Shown here: piece by piece, positions 56,949 to 64,000 of the stretch | How positions within the stretch are numbered: the first letter of the stretch is position 1 | Layout of the letters: the number at the start of each line of letters is the position of its first letter | Assembly (NCBI GenBank): GCA_903904005.1 | Contig: CAIVAR010000025.1 | Location: 36,834-100,833 of the forward strand | DNA: 64,000 nucleotides | From: an uncultured Anaeromyxobacter sp. | GTDB taxonomy: Bacteria; Myxococcota; Myxococcia; Myxococcales; Anaeromyxobacteraceae | Reading direction: 5' to 3' | Position numbers and translations under genes: made by a program | The notes under the pieces: generated by a model | Databases searched by the model: none | Seen by the model: only the letters and a program-made list of their open reading frames with translations | What the model was told of the DNA's origin: nothing

Positions 56949-57718
56949 AAGGCCCAGCCCACCTGGCCGACCGCCGAGTGCGCGCCGAACGGTGCCCACT
57001 CGACGAGGAGGTCGATGCCGAGCGGCAGGCTGGCCGCGAGGCCGAAGGCCACCTGCCAGTGGGCCACGTCGGTTCCGGTGGTCGAGGCGCCGGCGAGCGT
57101 CCAGAAGACCGGGCCCCCGAACACCTTGGCGCCCACGTAGGGGGCGACGATCCCGGCGATGGACTTCCCGGCGCTCACCGAGAGGCCGGCGTCGAGCGAG
57201 GTGAGCGGTGCCCGGGTGCCGTCCGGCGCGGTGGTGTTCACCCCGGAGGCGGCGAGGCTCGCCGAAAGCGCCACGAAGGGCCAGGGGCCGCTGCCGTCGA
57301 GCGGCAGCCAGGTGGCGCCGAAGCGGGCCAGCCAGCCCGGATCCATGGTGTACGTGACGCCGTTCGCCACGAGGCTTCCCGAAATCACCGCGCCCGCGCC
57401 GGCGGTGACCGACCAGTCCCGGCCGAGGCGTCGGGTGACGGAGACGGCCACGCTGCGCTGGTCGAACGGGGCCGTCACTTCGCCGAACCGGAGCTCGGAG
57501 GACAGCCAGCCGTAGGCGGCGGCCACCCGCCACACCGGCGCGGCGCCGGAGGACGGTGCGCTCCCGTCCACGCCGTCGTCGGCGTCGCACAGGCTTCTCG
57601 CCATTGCCGTGGGACCCACGGGTGCGGAGACGCCTCAACCGAAGGCGTTGGGCGGGAAGGCGAGCGCCGCCGCCGCCGCTGCGACGAGCGCGGCACTCCT
57701 CCACGCGATGGTGGGCAT
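56945..57718 (-). CDS. Beta-barrel-like envelope protein with in-frame TGA: candidate selenoprotein or broken gene
   Basis: From ATG 57718, 2 bases after the lipoprotein gene stop, one frame encodes a signal peptide (MPTIAWRSAALVAAAAAAL...NAFG). TGA follows at 57637-57635 (codon 28), then 229 further open codons. The rest alternates hydrophobic/polar strands (VWRVAAAYGWLSSELRFG, SVAVSVTRRLGRDWSVTAGAGAV) and ends VGWAF, like an outer-membrane barrel. A GTG at 57619 could start the downstream part but would leave it without a signal peptide. If the TGA were Cys, NAFG-C would resemble a weak lipobox. A near-perfect SECIS-like hairpin follows the TGA. Selenocysteine insertion is likely but not certain. 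Confidence 0.6.
57607..57621 (-). promoter_or_regulatory. SECIS-like hairpin downstream of in-frame TGA (barrel gene)
   Basis: On the minus strand, CCGTGGG and CCCACGG are perfect inverted 7-mers around a single T. They form a 5- to 6-bp stem with GGUCC or GUC as the loop. The loop starts 18 bases after the TGA. This is the spacing and loop type I recall for the E. coli fdhF SECIS (loop GGUCU). Confidence 0.65.
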
Positions 57719-57720
57719 GG

Positions 57721-58344
57721 CTACTTGACCAGGATCTGGGCCCGGATGAGGTCGGCGACGAGCTGGGCCGACAGCGACTGGGCGGCGCTCGCGGCATCCT
57801 GGACGTTGAAGGTGTTGGAGTTGCCGCTCCAGACCAGCGCCTCGGGGTCGCTGCTCGTGGAGTAGACGTTGGTCTCGGCGAGCACGTTGGTCTGCTCGGT
57901 CATGTAGCCCGGGGAGTAGACGGCGCCGTACCCGTATCCGTAGGCGCCGTAGTAGCCGCCGTAGTACGGGGCGGCCGGCACGTAGCCGACGCTCGGGGGC
58001 ACGTACTCCTCGACGGTCTTCTTGGTGAGCCGCTGGACGATGACCAGGTCGACCTTGTTGTCGGCGACGTACTGCTTCACCTTTTCCTTGTCGAGCTGGC
58101 CGGGGGGGAACGCGCCGGCCGACGTGGCCGACTGGAAGCCCTTGGCGGTCAGCGCCTGGGCGAGCCCGTTCTCGAACTGGACCCGGTACATGTCGTTCGG
58201 CATCACGCCGATGATGAAGATCCGGCTCACCGGCTTGGCCCGGTAGTTGGGGTCGCGCCAGACCTGGACGAGGTTGGTCGTCGTGCAGGACGAGAGCACC
58301 AGCACGGCGAGGGCGGGAGCGCAGGCGCGGAGCAGCTTCTTCAT
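57721..58344 (-). CDS. DUF4136-like lipoprotein with Tyr/Gly-rich segment
   Basis: 207 residues. Lipobox LSSC gives lipidated Cys20. TTTNLVQVWRDPNYRAKPVSRIFIIGVMPNDMYRVQFENGLAQAL resembles DUF4136-type envelope lipoproteins, and the segment AAPYYGGYYGAYGYGYGAVY (about 124-143) is strikingly Tyr/Gly-rich. It is translationally close to the downstream TGA-containing barrel gene (2-base gap), so the two are likely made together. Confidence 0.78.
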   Translation of the reverse strand: MKKLLRACAPALAVLVLSSCTTTNLVQVWRDPNYRAKPVSRIFIIGVMPNDMYRVQFENGLAQALTAKGFQSATSAGAFPPGQLDKEKVKQYVADNKVDLVIVQRLTKKTVEEYVPPSVGYVPAAPYYGGYYGAYGYGYGAVYSPGYMTEQTNVLAETNVYSTSSDPEALVWSGNSNTFNVQDAASAAQSLSAQLVADLIRAQILVK

Positions 58345-58456
58345 GGAGAACCCTTTCTCGATCCCGTCGGGGCGACCCGACGGGGTGGTGAAGGCAATGA
58401 CGGAATCCTAACCGACGAGCCCCCGCCCATGCCCCGGAAAGTTGGAGCGGACGGCT

Positions 58457-59584
58457 TCAGGGAACCCGGCACCGGACCAGGTTCACCTCGAGCGGCCCGT
58501 TCCAGAGCCGGTGGGTCCACTCGGGCCGGAGCCCCAGGTTGCGCTCCAGCAGGAGATTCCCGGAGAGTACGAGGAGCGACCAGCCATGGAAGCGCCGGGC
58601 GGCCTCCCCGAGGCCACGGTAGAAGCCGGCCAGCTGGAGGGGCTGCCCGCCGATCCGCTCCCCGTACGGGGGGTTGGTGCAGAAGGTGCCCCCCTCCCCG
58701 AAGGGCTCCACCGAGCGTGCGTCGGCGAGCGAGATGGCGACGTCCTCCTCCACCCCGGCCGCCCGTGCGTTGCGCCGGGCCGCGTCGAGCGCATCCTCGG
58801 AGAAGTCGCTGGCCCGGATGGGCGCGGGCGCCCGGGGCAGCGCCCCGACCCGCGCCTCCTCCTTCATCCGATCCCAGGTCGACTGCCACTCCCCGCGGTA
58901 GCGGGGCCAGCGCTGGAAGCCGAACGGGCGCCGGATCCCCGGGGCGATCCGGCGCGCGGAGAGGGCGTGCTCCACGGCGAGCGTGCCCGACCCGCAGAGC
59001 GGGTCCAGGAAGGGGCGGTCGAGCGCCGCCTCGCCGAGCGCCAGGATCGACGCGGCCAGCGTCTCCTTGAGGGGGGCGTCCTGGATCGCCGTCCGGTAGC
59101 CCCGCCGGTAGAGCGGGGCCCCGGAGAGGTCGAGCGAGAGCTCGGCCTGGCCCCGCGCCAGGTGGACCACGATCCGGACGTCCGGGTCCCGGGTGTCCAC
59201 GTCCGGGCGGGCGCCCAGGGCGTCGCGCAGCGAGTCGACCACGCCGTCCTTCACCTTGAGTGCGACGAAGCCGGCGTGGTGCAGCCCCGGGGCGGTCCCG
59301 GTCGCGTCCACCGCGAGCGTCGTCTTCACCGTCAGCCACTCGGTCCAGTCGACGGTGCGCACGCCGTCGTAGAGCGCGGCGGCGTCGGGGCAGGGGAAGG
59401 CCGACAGGGGGGCGAGGATCCGCATCGCGGTCCGGGACCAGAGGCAGGCCCGCATCCCGTCCTCCATGCGCCCCTCGAACGTGACCGCCCCGCGCGCGCC
59501 GCGCAGGTGGCGCATCCCCAGGGAGGCGAGCTCCCCGCGGACCGCGCCCTCGGTTCCCCGGGCGCATGTGGCGACGAGCCTCAA
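58457..59584 (-). CDS. rlmL: RlmL-type 23S rRNA (guanine-N2) methyltransferase
   Basis: 375 residues: an N-terminal ferredoxin-like/THUMP region (to about residue 160), then the SAM-dependent methyltransferase with FLDPLCGSGTLAVEHAL and catalytic NPPYGER. The length fits stand-alone RlmL (G2445) without the RlmK domain fused in E. coli. Overlaps the upstream diguanylate cyclase stop by 4 bases. Confidence 0.9.
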   Translation of the reverse strand: MRLVATCARGTEGAVRGELASLGMRHLRGARGAVTFEGRMEDGMRACLWSRTAMRILAPLSAFPCPDAAALYDGVRTVDWTEWLTVKTTLAVDATGTAPGLHHAGFVALKVKDGVVDSLRDALGARPDVDTRDPDVRIVVHLARGQAELSLDLSGAPLYRRGYRTAIQDAPLKETLAASILALGEAALDRPFLDPLCGSGTLAVEHALSARRIAPGIRRPFGFQRWPRYRGEWQSTWDRMKEEARVGALPRAPAPIRASDFSEDALDAARRNARAAGVEEDVAISLADARSVEPFGEGGTFCTNPPYGERIGGQPLQLAGFYRGLGEAARRFHGWSLLVLSGNLLLERNLGLRPEWTHRLWNGPLEVNLVRCRVP

Positions 59585-60582
59585 GCGAGCGGCTCCGGCG
59601 TGTTCCAGGTGCCGGCGCGCCAGCGATCCTTGCCAGACCGCTTGGCCGCGTACATGAGCTCGTCGGCCCGGAGGATCATCTCGTCGACCGAGGCCGGAGG
59701 GTGGAGGAAGGTGGCCACCCCGATGCTGAAGGTCACCGCGTCGCCCCGCCCGGCCAGCGTCTCCCGCAGCTGGAGCCGGAGGCGCTCGGCGAGCGCCACG
59801 GCGCCGGCGCTGTCCACCTCGGGAAGGAGCACGCCGAACTCGTCGCCGCCCAGGCGGGCCACCGTGTCGAGGCCGCGCACCGCCTGCCGCAGCGTCCCGC
59901 CCACGGCCGAAAGCACGCCGTCGCCCGCCACGTGGCCGAACCGGTCGTTCACGAGCTTGAAGTCGTCGCAGTCGATGTAGAGCAGCGAGAGGGGCCGGCC
60001 GTGCCGGCGTCCGCGCTCGAGCTCGAGCCAGGCGGCCTCGACGAAGGCCCGCCGGTTCGAGAGCGAGGTGAGCGGGTCGGTCCGGGCCGCATGCTGCTCG
60101 TGCAGGAGCCGCTTCTTGAAGGCATCAAGCACGACGGCGAGGAGCAGGAAGACCCCGAGCTGCTGCGCCGCGTTCCAGGTGAGCACCGGCGGGGCGAGCA
60201 GCTCCCCGGACATGCGGGAGGCCTCGACGCCGCAGGCCGTGGCGAGGATCGCGAGCCCGATGCCGGGCCCCAGGCCGGCGAAGAAGGTCCCGAAGCCGAT
60301 GGGGCCGAGGTAGAGCAGGGTCACGTCCACGCCCGGGCCGGTGTAGACGTCCGCCGCGGCGACCGTGGCCACCACACCCGCCGAGATGGCGGCGATGCCG
60401 GCGGGCGTGAAGCCGTCGAGCCACACCTTCACCTCGCGACCGATCTCGCGGGTGGGGTTGGCCCCCTTCCCCGGCGCATCCCCGCGCGTGGCGCTGGTGT
60501 CCCGTTCCGTGATGACCGCTCCAAGCCCGTCCGCGGGCGACCGGTGTCGAACTCCCGGAATACCTTCCACCTTTTCCGACAC
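59581..60582 (-). CDS. Membrane diguanylate cyclase (GGDEF)
   Basis: 333 residues from GTG 60582. Transmembrane segments at about 60-80, 87-120 and 136-155 form a MASE-like sensor. The GGDEF domain follows (DPLTSLSNRRAF; GGDEF at 245-249), with an RGLD inhibitory site (236-239) five residues before GGDEF, so product inhibition by c-di-GMP is likely. Makes c-di-GMP at the inner membrane. Confidence 0.93.
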   Translation of the reverse strand: MSEKVEGIPGVRHRSPADGLGAVITERDTSATRGDAPGKGANPTREIGREVKVWLDGFTPAGIAAISAGVVATVAAADVYTGPGVDVTLLYLGPIGFGTFFAGLGPGIGLAILATACGVEASRMSGELLAPPVLTWNAAQQLGVFLLLAVVLDAFKKRLLHEQHAARTDPLTSLSNRRAFVEAAWLELERGRRHGRPLSLLYIDCDDFKLVNDRFGHVAGDGVLSAVGGTLRQAVRGLDTVARLGGDEFGVLLPEVDSAGAVALAERLRLQLRETLAGRGDAVTFSIGVATFLHPPASVDEMILRADELMYAAKRSGKDRWRAGTWNTPEPLA

Positions 60583-60688
60583 CCCGGACGGGTGTCAAGT
60601 TGTCGGCCGTCCGTCCCCCCTCCGCCGTCACCCCAAGTTCCCACGTCCGACGCGGGATCGTCACCGGACAGTGGGTTAAGACGTTCCC

Positions 60689-61381
60689 GTGCCCAACGTC
60701 CTCGTGGTCGACGACGAGCGAGACCTCGTCTCCCTGCTCGACTTCAATCTCCGCCAGTCCGGGTTCGAGACCACGCTGGCCTACGCCGGGGAGGAGGCCC
60801 TCTCCGCGGCGCGCCGCCGCCCGCCCGACCTGGTGCTCCTCGACCTGATGCTCCCGGACATGTCCGGGACCGAGGTCTGCCGCCAGCTCAAGTCCGACCC
60901 CCGCACCCGCGCCGTCCCGGTCATCGTGCTCACCGCCCGGGGCGAGGAGCTCGACCGGGTGGTCGGGTTCGAGCTCGGCGCCGACGACTACGTGGTGAAG
61001 CCCTTCAGCGTTCGCGAGCTCGTCCTGCGGGTGAAGGCGGTGCTGCGCCGAGCCGGGCAGCAGCGGAGCGACAAGCCGGTGACCGAGGTCGGTGCGATCC
61101 GCATCGACGCCGACGCACACCGGGCCTGGGTCCGCGGCGAGCCGCTCGACCTCACCCCGCTCGAGTTCAAGCTGCTCGCGACACTCGTCACCCGGGCCGG
61201 GCGCGTGCAGTCGCGCGAGCGGCTCCTCTCCGACGTCTGGGAGATGTCGAGCGAGCTCGAGACCCGGACGGTCGACACGCACGTGAAGCGGCTGCGCGAG
61301 AAGCTCGGCCCGGCCCGCGACATGCTCGAGACGGTCCGTGGTGTCGGCTACCGGCTCCTCGACCCCGCAGACGAGGGCTGA
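60689..61381 (+). CDS. phoB: PhoB-like OmpR-family response regulator
   Basis: 230 residues from GTG. The receiver domain has Asp8/Asp9, phospho-acceptor Asp52 (VLLDLMLPD), LTAR and VVKPFSVREL. The winged-helix effector (LDLTPLEFKLLATLVTRAG, TVDTHVKRLREKLG, TVRGVGYRL) is OmpR/PhoB type. Assignment to phosphate control is by similarity and by the adjacent kinase; other OmpR-family roles are possible. Coupled to the kinase gene. Confidence 0.88.
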   Translation: MPNVLVVDDERDLVSLLDFNLRQSGFETTLAYAGEEALSAARRRPPDLVLLDLMLPDMSGTEVCRQLKSDPRTRAVPVIVLTARGEELDRVVGFELGADDYVVKPFSVRELVLRVKAVLRRAGQQRSDKPVTEVGAIRIDADAHRAWVRGEPLDLTPLEFKLLATLVTRAGRVQSRERLLSDVWEMSSELETRTVDTHVKRLREKLGPARDMLETVRGVGYRLLDPADEG

Positions 61382-61383
61382 CG

Positions 61384-62550
61384 GTGGCGGTCTTCCGCGA
61401 CCCGATCCAGGCCGCCGTCCGAGCCCTGGAGGCCGAGATCGCGGGGGGGGCGCGCGCCGACCTGCCTCCCGGGGTGGACCGGCTGGCCTCCCTGCTGCTC
61501 CAGCGCGAGGGGCGGCTCCGGGCCATCGAGAAGGCCCAGCCCGAGCGGGAGCTGCTCGCCGCCATGCCCGACGCGGCCGGTCTCATCGCCACCGACGGGC
61601 GCGTCCGGGCCTCCAACGCCGGGCTCGACGGGCTCTCGCCGGGGGGACGGGCCATCGGCCACACGGTCCTCGAGATCACCCGCCAGGCCGATCTCGCCGA
61701 GGCGGCCCGGCGCGCGCTCGAGGGCTCGCCCAAGCGGCTCGAGATCCAGCTCGGGCACCGGACCTTCATCGCCAACGTGGTCCCCATGCTCCGCGGCGAG
61801 GTCCTGGCGCTCCTCCGCGACGTGACCGACGCCCGCATGGCCGAGGCCACCCGGCGTGACTTCGTCGCCAACGCGAGCCACGAGCTGCGCACGCCGGTCT
61901 CGGCCATCGCCGGGGCCGCCGAGACGCTCCTCTCCGGCGCCATGGACGACCCGGCGCAGGCCCGACACTTCGTGGAGATGATCGCCCGGAACGCCGAGCG
62001 GCTGGCCCGGCTCACCAACGACCTGCTCGACCTCTCCCGCATCGAGTCGCGCCAGTGGCCGGTGAAGCTCGAGCCGGTGTCGGTGGAGGGGACGGCCCGG
62101 CGGGCCGTGGAGGTCTGCTCGGAGACGGCGCGGCGCAAGCGCATCGAGCTTCGCGTGGAGGTGCCGGAGGGGATCTCGGTCGTCGCCGACGCGCGCGCCC
62201 TCGAGCAGGTGCTCGTGAACCTGCTCGACAACGCGGTGAAGTACACGCCGGACGGGGGGCAGGCCACGGTCACGGCGGCGCCCGTTGCCGGGGATCGCAT
62301 CGAGGTGGTGGTGGCCGACACCGGGCCGGGCATCGAGCGCCACCACCTGCCGCGCCTCTTCGAGCGCTTCTACCGGGTCGATCCGGGCCGGGCGCGCGGG
62401 TCGGGCGGCACCGGGCTGGGGCTCGCCATCGTGAAACACCTGGTTCAGATGCAGGCGGGCGACATCGGCGTCGACACCGGGACGGGCGGAACGTCGTTCC
62501 GCGTGCGGCTGCCCCGGGCGACGCTGCCCGTCGCCGCCGTGCAGCCCTGA
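61384..62550 (+). CDS. phoR: PhoR-like histidine kinase without transmembrane segment
   Basis: 388 residues from GTG. A PAS-like region (about 55-155) is followed by the H-box FVANASHELRTPVSAI (His166) and the ATPase domain: N-box VLVNLLDNAVKYTPDGG, G1 DTGPGIE and G2 GGTGLGLAIVKHL. The kinase core is PhoR-like, but no membrane helix is visible, so it must sense a cytoplasmic signal or partner. The start is 2 bases after the regulator stop. Confidence 0.88.
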   Translation: MAVFRDPIQAAVRALEAEIAGGARADLPPGVDRLASLLLQREGRLRAIEKAQPERELLAAMPDAAGLIATDGRVRASNAGLDGLSPGGRAIGHTVLEITRQADLAEAARRALEGSPKRLEIQLGHRTFIANVVPMLRGEVLALLRDVTDARMAEATRRDFVANASHELRTPVSAIAGAAETLLSGAMDDPAQARHFVEMIARNAERLARLTNDLLDLSRIESRQWPVKLEPVSVEGTARRAVEVCSETARRKRIELRVEVPEGISVVADARALEQVLVNLLDNAVKYTPDGGQATVTAAPVAGDRIEVVVADTGPGIERHHLPRLFERFYRVDPGRARGSGGTGLGLAIVKHLVQMQAGDIGVDTGTGGTSFRVRLPRATLPVAAVQP

Positions 62551-62586
62551 GCGGCGGGCGGCGTCCGCCGCGCGCTTGCTCCCGTT

Positions 62587-62604
62587 CCGTCACCGATCCT
62601 TCAC
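62587..62604 (+). promoter_or_regulatory. Possible Pho box upstream of porin gene
   Basis: CCGTCAC (62587-62593) and CCTTCAC (62598-62604) form an 11-base-periodic direct repeat, the spacing of PhoB half-sites (consensus CTGTCAY). It lies between phoR and the porin-like gene. Matches are imperfect. Confidence 0.35.
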
Positions 62605-62691
62605 GATCCCCGCGGGCTCGCCGTCGTACACGATTGCGGCCTCCTAACGAGGCACCCCGGGCACCCCCGCCCGCCAGAGGGAGCACGATCG

Positions 62692-64000
62692 ATGAGAAGG
62701 ATTTCCGTCCTCGGAGCCGCGGCGCTGCTCGCCGCGCTGCCCGTCGCAGCGAACGCGCAGTCCACGGCCACCAACCAGGAAGTGGTCATCAAGGAGAGCA
62801 CCACCGTGGTGGTGAAGGAGGCGCCGAAGCCGTCGCCCGTCACCTTCACGCCGTACGGGTTCTTCCTCTTGAACGCTTTCTTCAACGACTCCGCCGGCAG
62901 CCGGAACTACCCGTTGCCCACCCAGTGCAACGGCGGCGCCGCCTGCGAGGGCAACATCCTCTTCGACGTCCGCCAGAGCCGGCTCGGCGCGCGCCTCTCC
63001 TTCAACGACACCGCCGGCTGGACCAAGGCCACCCTCTCGGCGCTCGTCGAGGTCGACTTCGGGGGCGGCTACGCTGGCGCGGTCCCCACCGGATCGGTCG
63101 CCTTCTACAGCCCGGTCGTCCGCCTGCGGAAGGCCTACGCCGACGCCGCCTGGAACCTGGGCCCGGACACGAAGCTGATCCTGCGCCTCGGCCAGGACGA
63201 CCACATCGTCTCGCTCCTGCGCCCGGTCTCGGTCGCCTACATCGCCAACCCGCTCTTCCAGTTCGCCGGCACGCTCAACGGCCGGGCCCCGATGGCCGAG
63301 ATCCGCTTCGACCTGAACCCCAAGAACGGCATCACCGTCGGGGCGCAGGCCGCCGTGCTGAACCCGCAGGACAACACCGCCATCGGCGACGGCACCCTCT
63401 CGCCCAGCTCCGCCGTCGACCTCGGCGCCGGCAACCGCTCGCGCGTGCCCGCCTTCGAGGGGCGCGTGGCGGTCGGCTTCAAGTCCAGCGGCAAGAAGAT
63501 GGCCGAGATCTCCGGCTGGGCCGGCTGGCAGAAGAACCGCTTCGTGAGCCCCGCCACCGACACCAACGTCGACACGAACTCGTACATCGTCGGCGGCGAC
63601 ATGACGCTCAACATCTGGATGGTGAACGTCCTCGGCTCCATCTACAGCGCCAAGGGCTGGGACCAGCCCGGTTCGCTGGGCGCCAGCCAGGGCGTCGCGC
63701 TCTCCGTGGCCGCGCCCGTCGCTCCCTCCACCAAGTTCACCATCACCAACGCGGCCTCCATCGCGGCGCTGGGCGGCTGGTTCCAGGTCCTCGTCGGCCC
63801 CGACGACCTCTTCAAGGTCTACGGCGGCTGGGGCGGGACGCAGAGCCCTGCCACCGCCTACGTCGGCACGCTGCTCGCCGCCAACGGCACCCGCCTCCAG
63901 AACTTCACCTGGGCCACCGGCCTCATCGGCTACGCCGGCAAGAACTGGCGCTTCTCCGCGGAGTACGCCCGGTCGACCAGCTTCTTCTACAACGCGACCA
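62692..64000 (+). CDS. Porin-like outer-membrane protein, 3' truncated by window edge
   Basis: 436 codons are visible with no stop. AGAGGGAG precedes ATG 62692. A signal peptide (MRRISVLGAAALLAALPVAANAQ) is followed by a charged Thr/Val/Lys stretch, then FTPYGFFLLNAFFNDSAG. A beta-barrel pattern follows, with alternating aromatic strands (VRLRKAYADAAW, KLILRLGQDDHIVSLLRP, ISGWAGWQKNRF). It resembles large bacterial porins; phosphate selectivity is only suggested by the phoBR neighbours. Confidence 0.8.
   Translation, partial: MRRISVLGAAALLAALPVAANAQSTATNQEVVIKESTTVVVKEAPKPSPVTFTPYGFFLLNAFFNDSAGSRNYPLPTQCNGGAACEGNILFDVRQSRLGARLSFNDTAGWTKATLSALVEVDFGGGYAGAVPTGSVAFYSPVVRLRKAYADAAWNLGPDTKLILRLGQDDHIVSLLRPVSVAYIANPLFQFAGTLNGRAPMAEIRFDLNPKNGITVGAQAAVLNPQDNTAIGDGTLSPSSAVDLGAGNRSRVPAFEGRVAVGFKSSGKKMAEISGWAGWQKNRFVSPATDTNVDTNSYIVGGDMTLNIWMVNVLGSIYSAKGWDQPGSLGASQGVALSVAAPVAPSTKFTITNAASIAALGGWFQVLVGPDDLFKVYGGWGGTQSPATAYVGTLLAANGTRLQNFTWATGLIGYAGKNWRFSAEYARSTSFFYNAT

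Noticed and set aside
57356..57619. GTG 57619 as the true start of the barrel gene
   Set aside because: It would give an outer-membrane-like protein without a signal peptide, while the same frame upstream encodes one and abuts the lipoprotein stop.
62550..62580. GC-rich hairpin after phoR as a terminator
   Set aside because: GCGGCG/CGCCGC palindrome is present but no T-run follows; GC-rich DNA makes such palindromes by chance.

Overview
The window is very GC-rich bacterial DNA with dense, short-spaced genes, many GTG starts and frequent 1-4 base overlaps. The gene set includes a TRAP-T TatT-like protein, DUF4388 and DUF4292 proteins, a RIO-type kinase, an isolated GspE N-terminal-domain protein, PPDK, and livKGFMH with an embedded acyl-CoA ligase. 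Together these suggest a Myxococcota/deltaproteobacterial genome resembling Anaeromyxobacter. That placement is inference from gene content and composition; no rRNA or tRNA gene was seen.

Layout. 1-10.4 kb: an unrecognised truncated gene, a tandem DsbA-like disulfide protein, an outer-membrane-like protein, a coupled tusA / PP-loop sulfur-transfer pair, PPDK with a lysine-rich tail, a penicillin-binding transpeptidase, a DUF4388 protein and a TlpA-like thioredoxin. 10.4-18.4 kb: an AT-rich control island, then a run of co-directional genes (a DapB-fold dehydrogenase, two MaoC-like dehydratases, TatT-like, a small membrane protein, a Cys/Met PLP enzyme, a DUF4292 lipoprotein, ExbB/ExbD, a GspE-N protein). 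18.4-28.3 kb: housekeeping genes (apaG, sirtuin, GGCT-like, metallophosphoesterase, PCD, DUF423, rhodanese), two tandem POT peptide transporters, an M50 peptidase, an HNH protein and a DUF4442 protein. 28.3-44.1 kb: acyl-CoA catabolism. It contains glutaryl-CoA dehydrogenase, a quinone oxidoreductase, a thioesterase and an SDR-ACAD-kinase-ComB operon resembling a split ACAD10/11. Divergent from that operon runs a beta-oxidation operon (two ACADs, bifunctional FadB-like enzyme, two thiolases, enoyl-CoA hydratase) that continues into a RIO kinase. 44.1-55.6 kb: a YjjJ-type HipA kinase, a tetR-livK-G-F-acyl-CoA ligase-livM-H operon, a small secreted protein facing tetR, and a 2,4-dienoyl-CoA reductase. 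55.6-64 kb: two genes that each contain one in-frame TGA, a lipoprotein, rlmL, a diguanylate cyclase, a PhoB/PhoR-like pair and a truncated porin-like gene.

The most striking feature lies at 55.6-57.7 kb. A secreted thioredoxin-TPR protein has TGA exactly where the first catalytic cysteine of the thioredoxin CxxC should be (U-x-x-C). The convergent neighbouring gene, a beta-barrel-like envelope protein 2 bases downstream of a lipoprotein gene, has TGA immediately after its signal peptide, at the position of a possible lipobox cysteine. Both TGAs are followed at a suitable distance by an RNA hairpin with GGUCC at its apex, which is what a bacterial SECIS element looks like. I read these as two candidate selenoproteins, the first with good confidence and the second more tentatively. 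No selenocysteine machinery (selA, selB, selD, selC) lies in the window, so it would have to be elsewhere in the genome.

Metabolically, the central part describes uptake (Liv ABC transporter), activation (acyl-CoA ligase) and beta-oxidation of acyl or aromatic-derived acids. A side branch of kinase plus acyl-CoA dehydrogenase suggests use of 4-hydroxy acids. The operon's TetR regulator has clear palindromic sites at the facing promoter.
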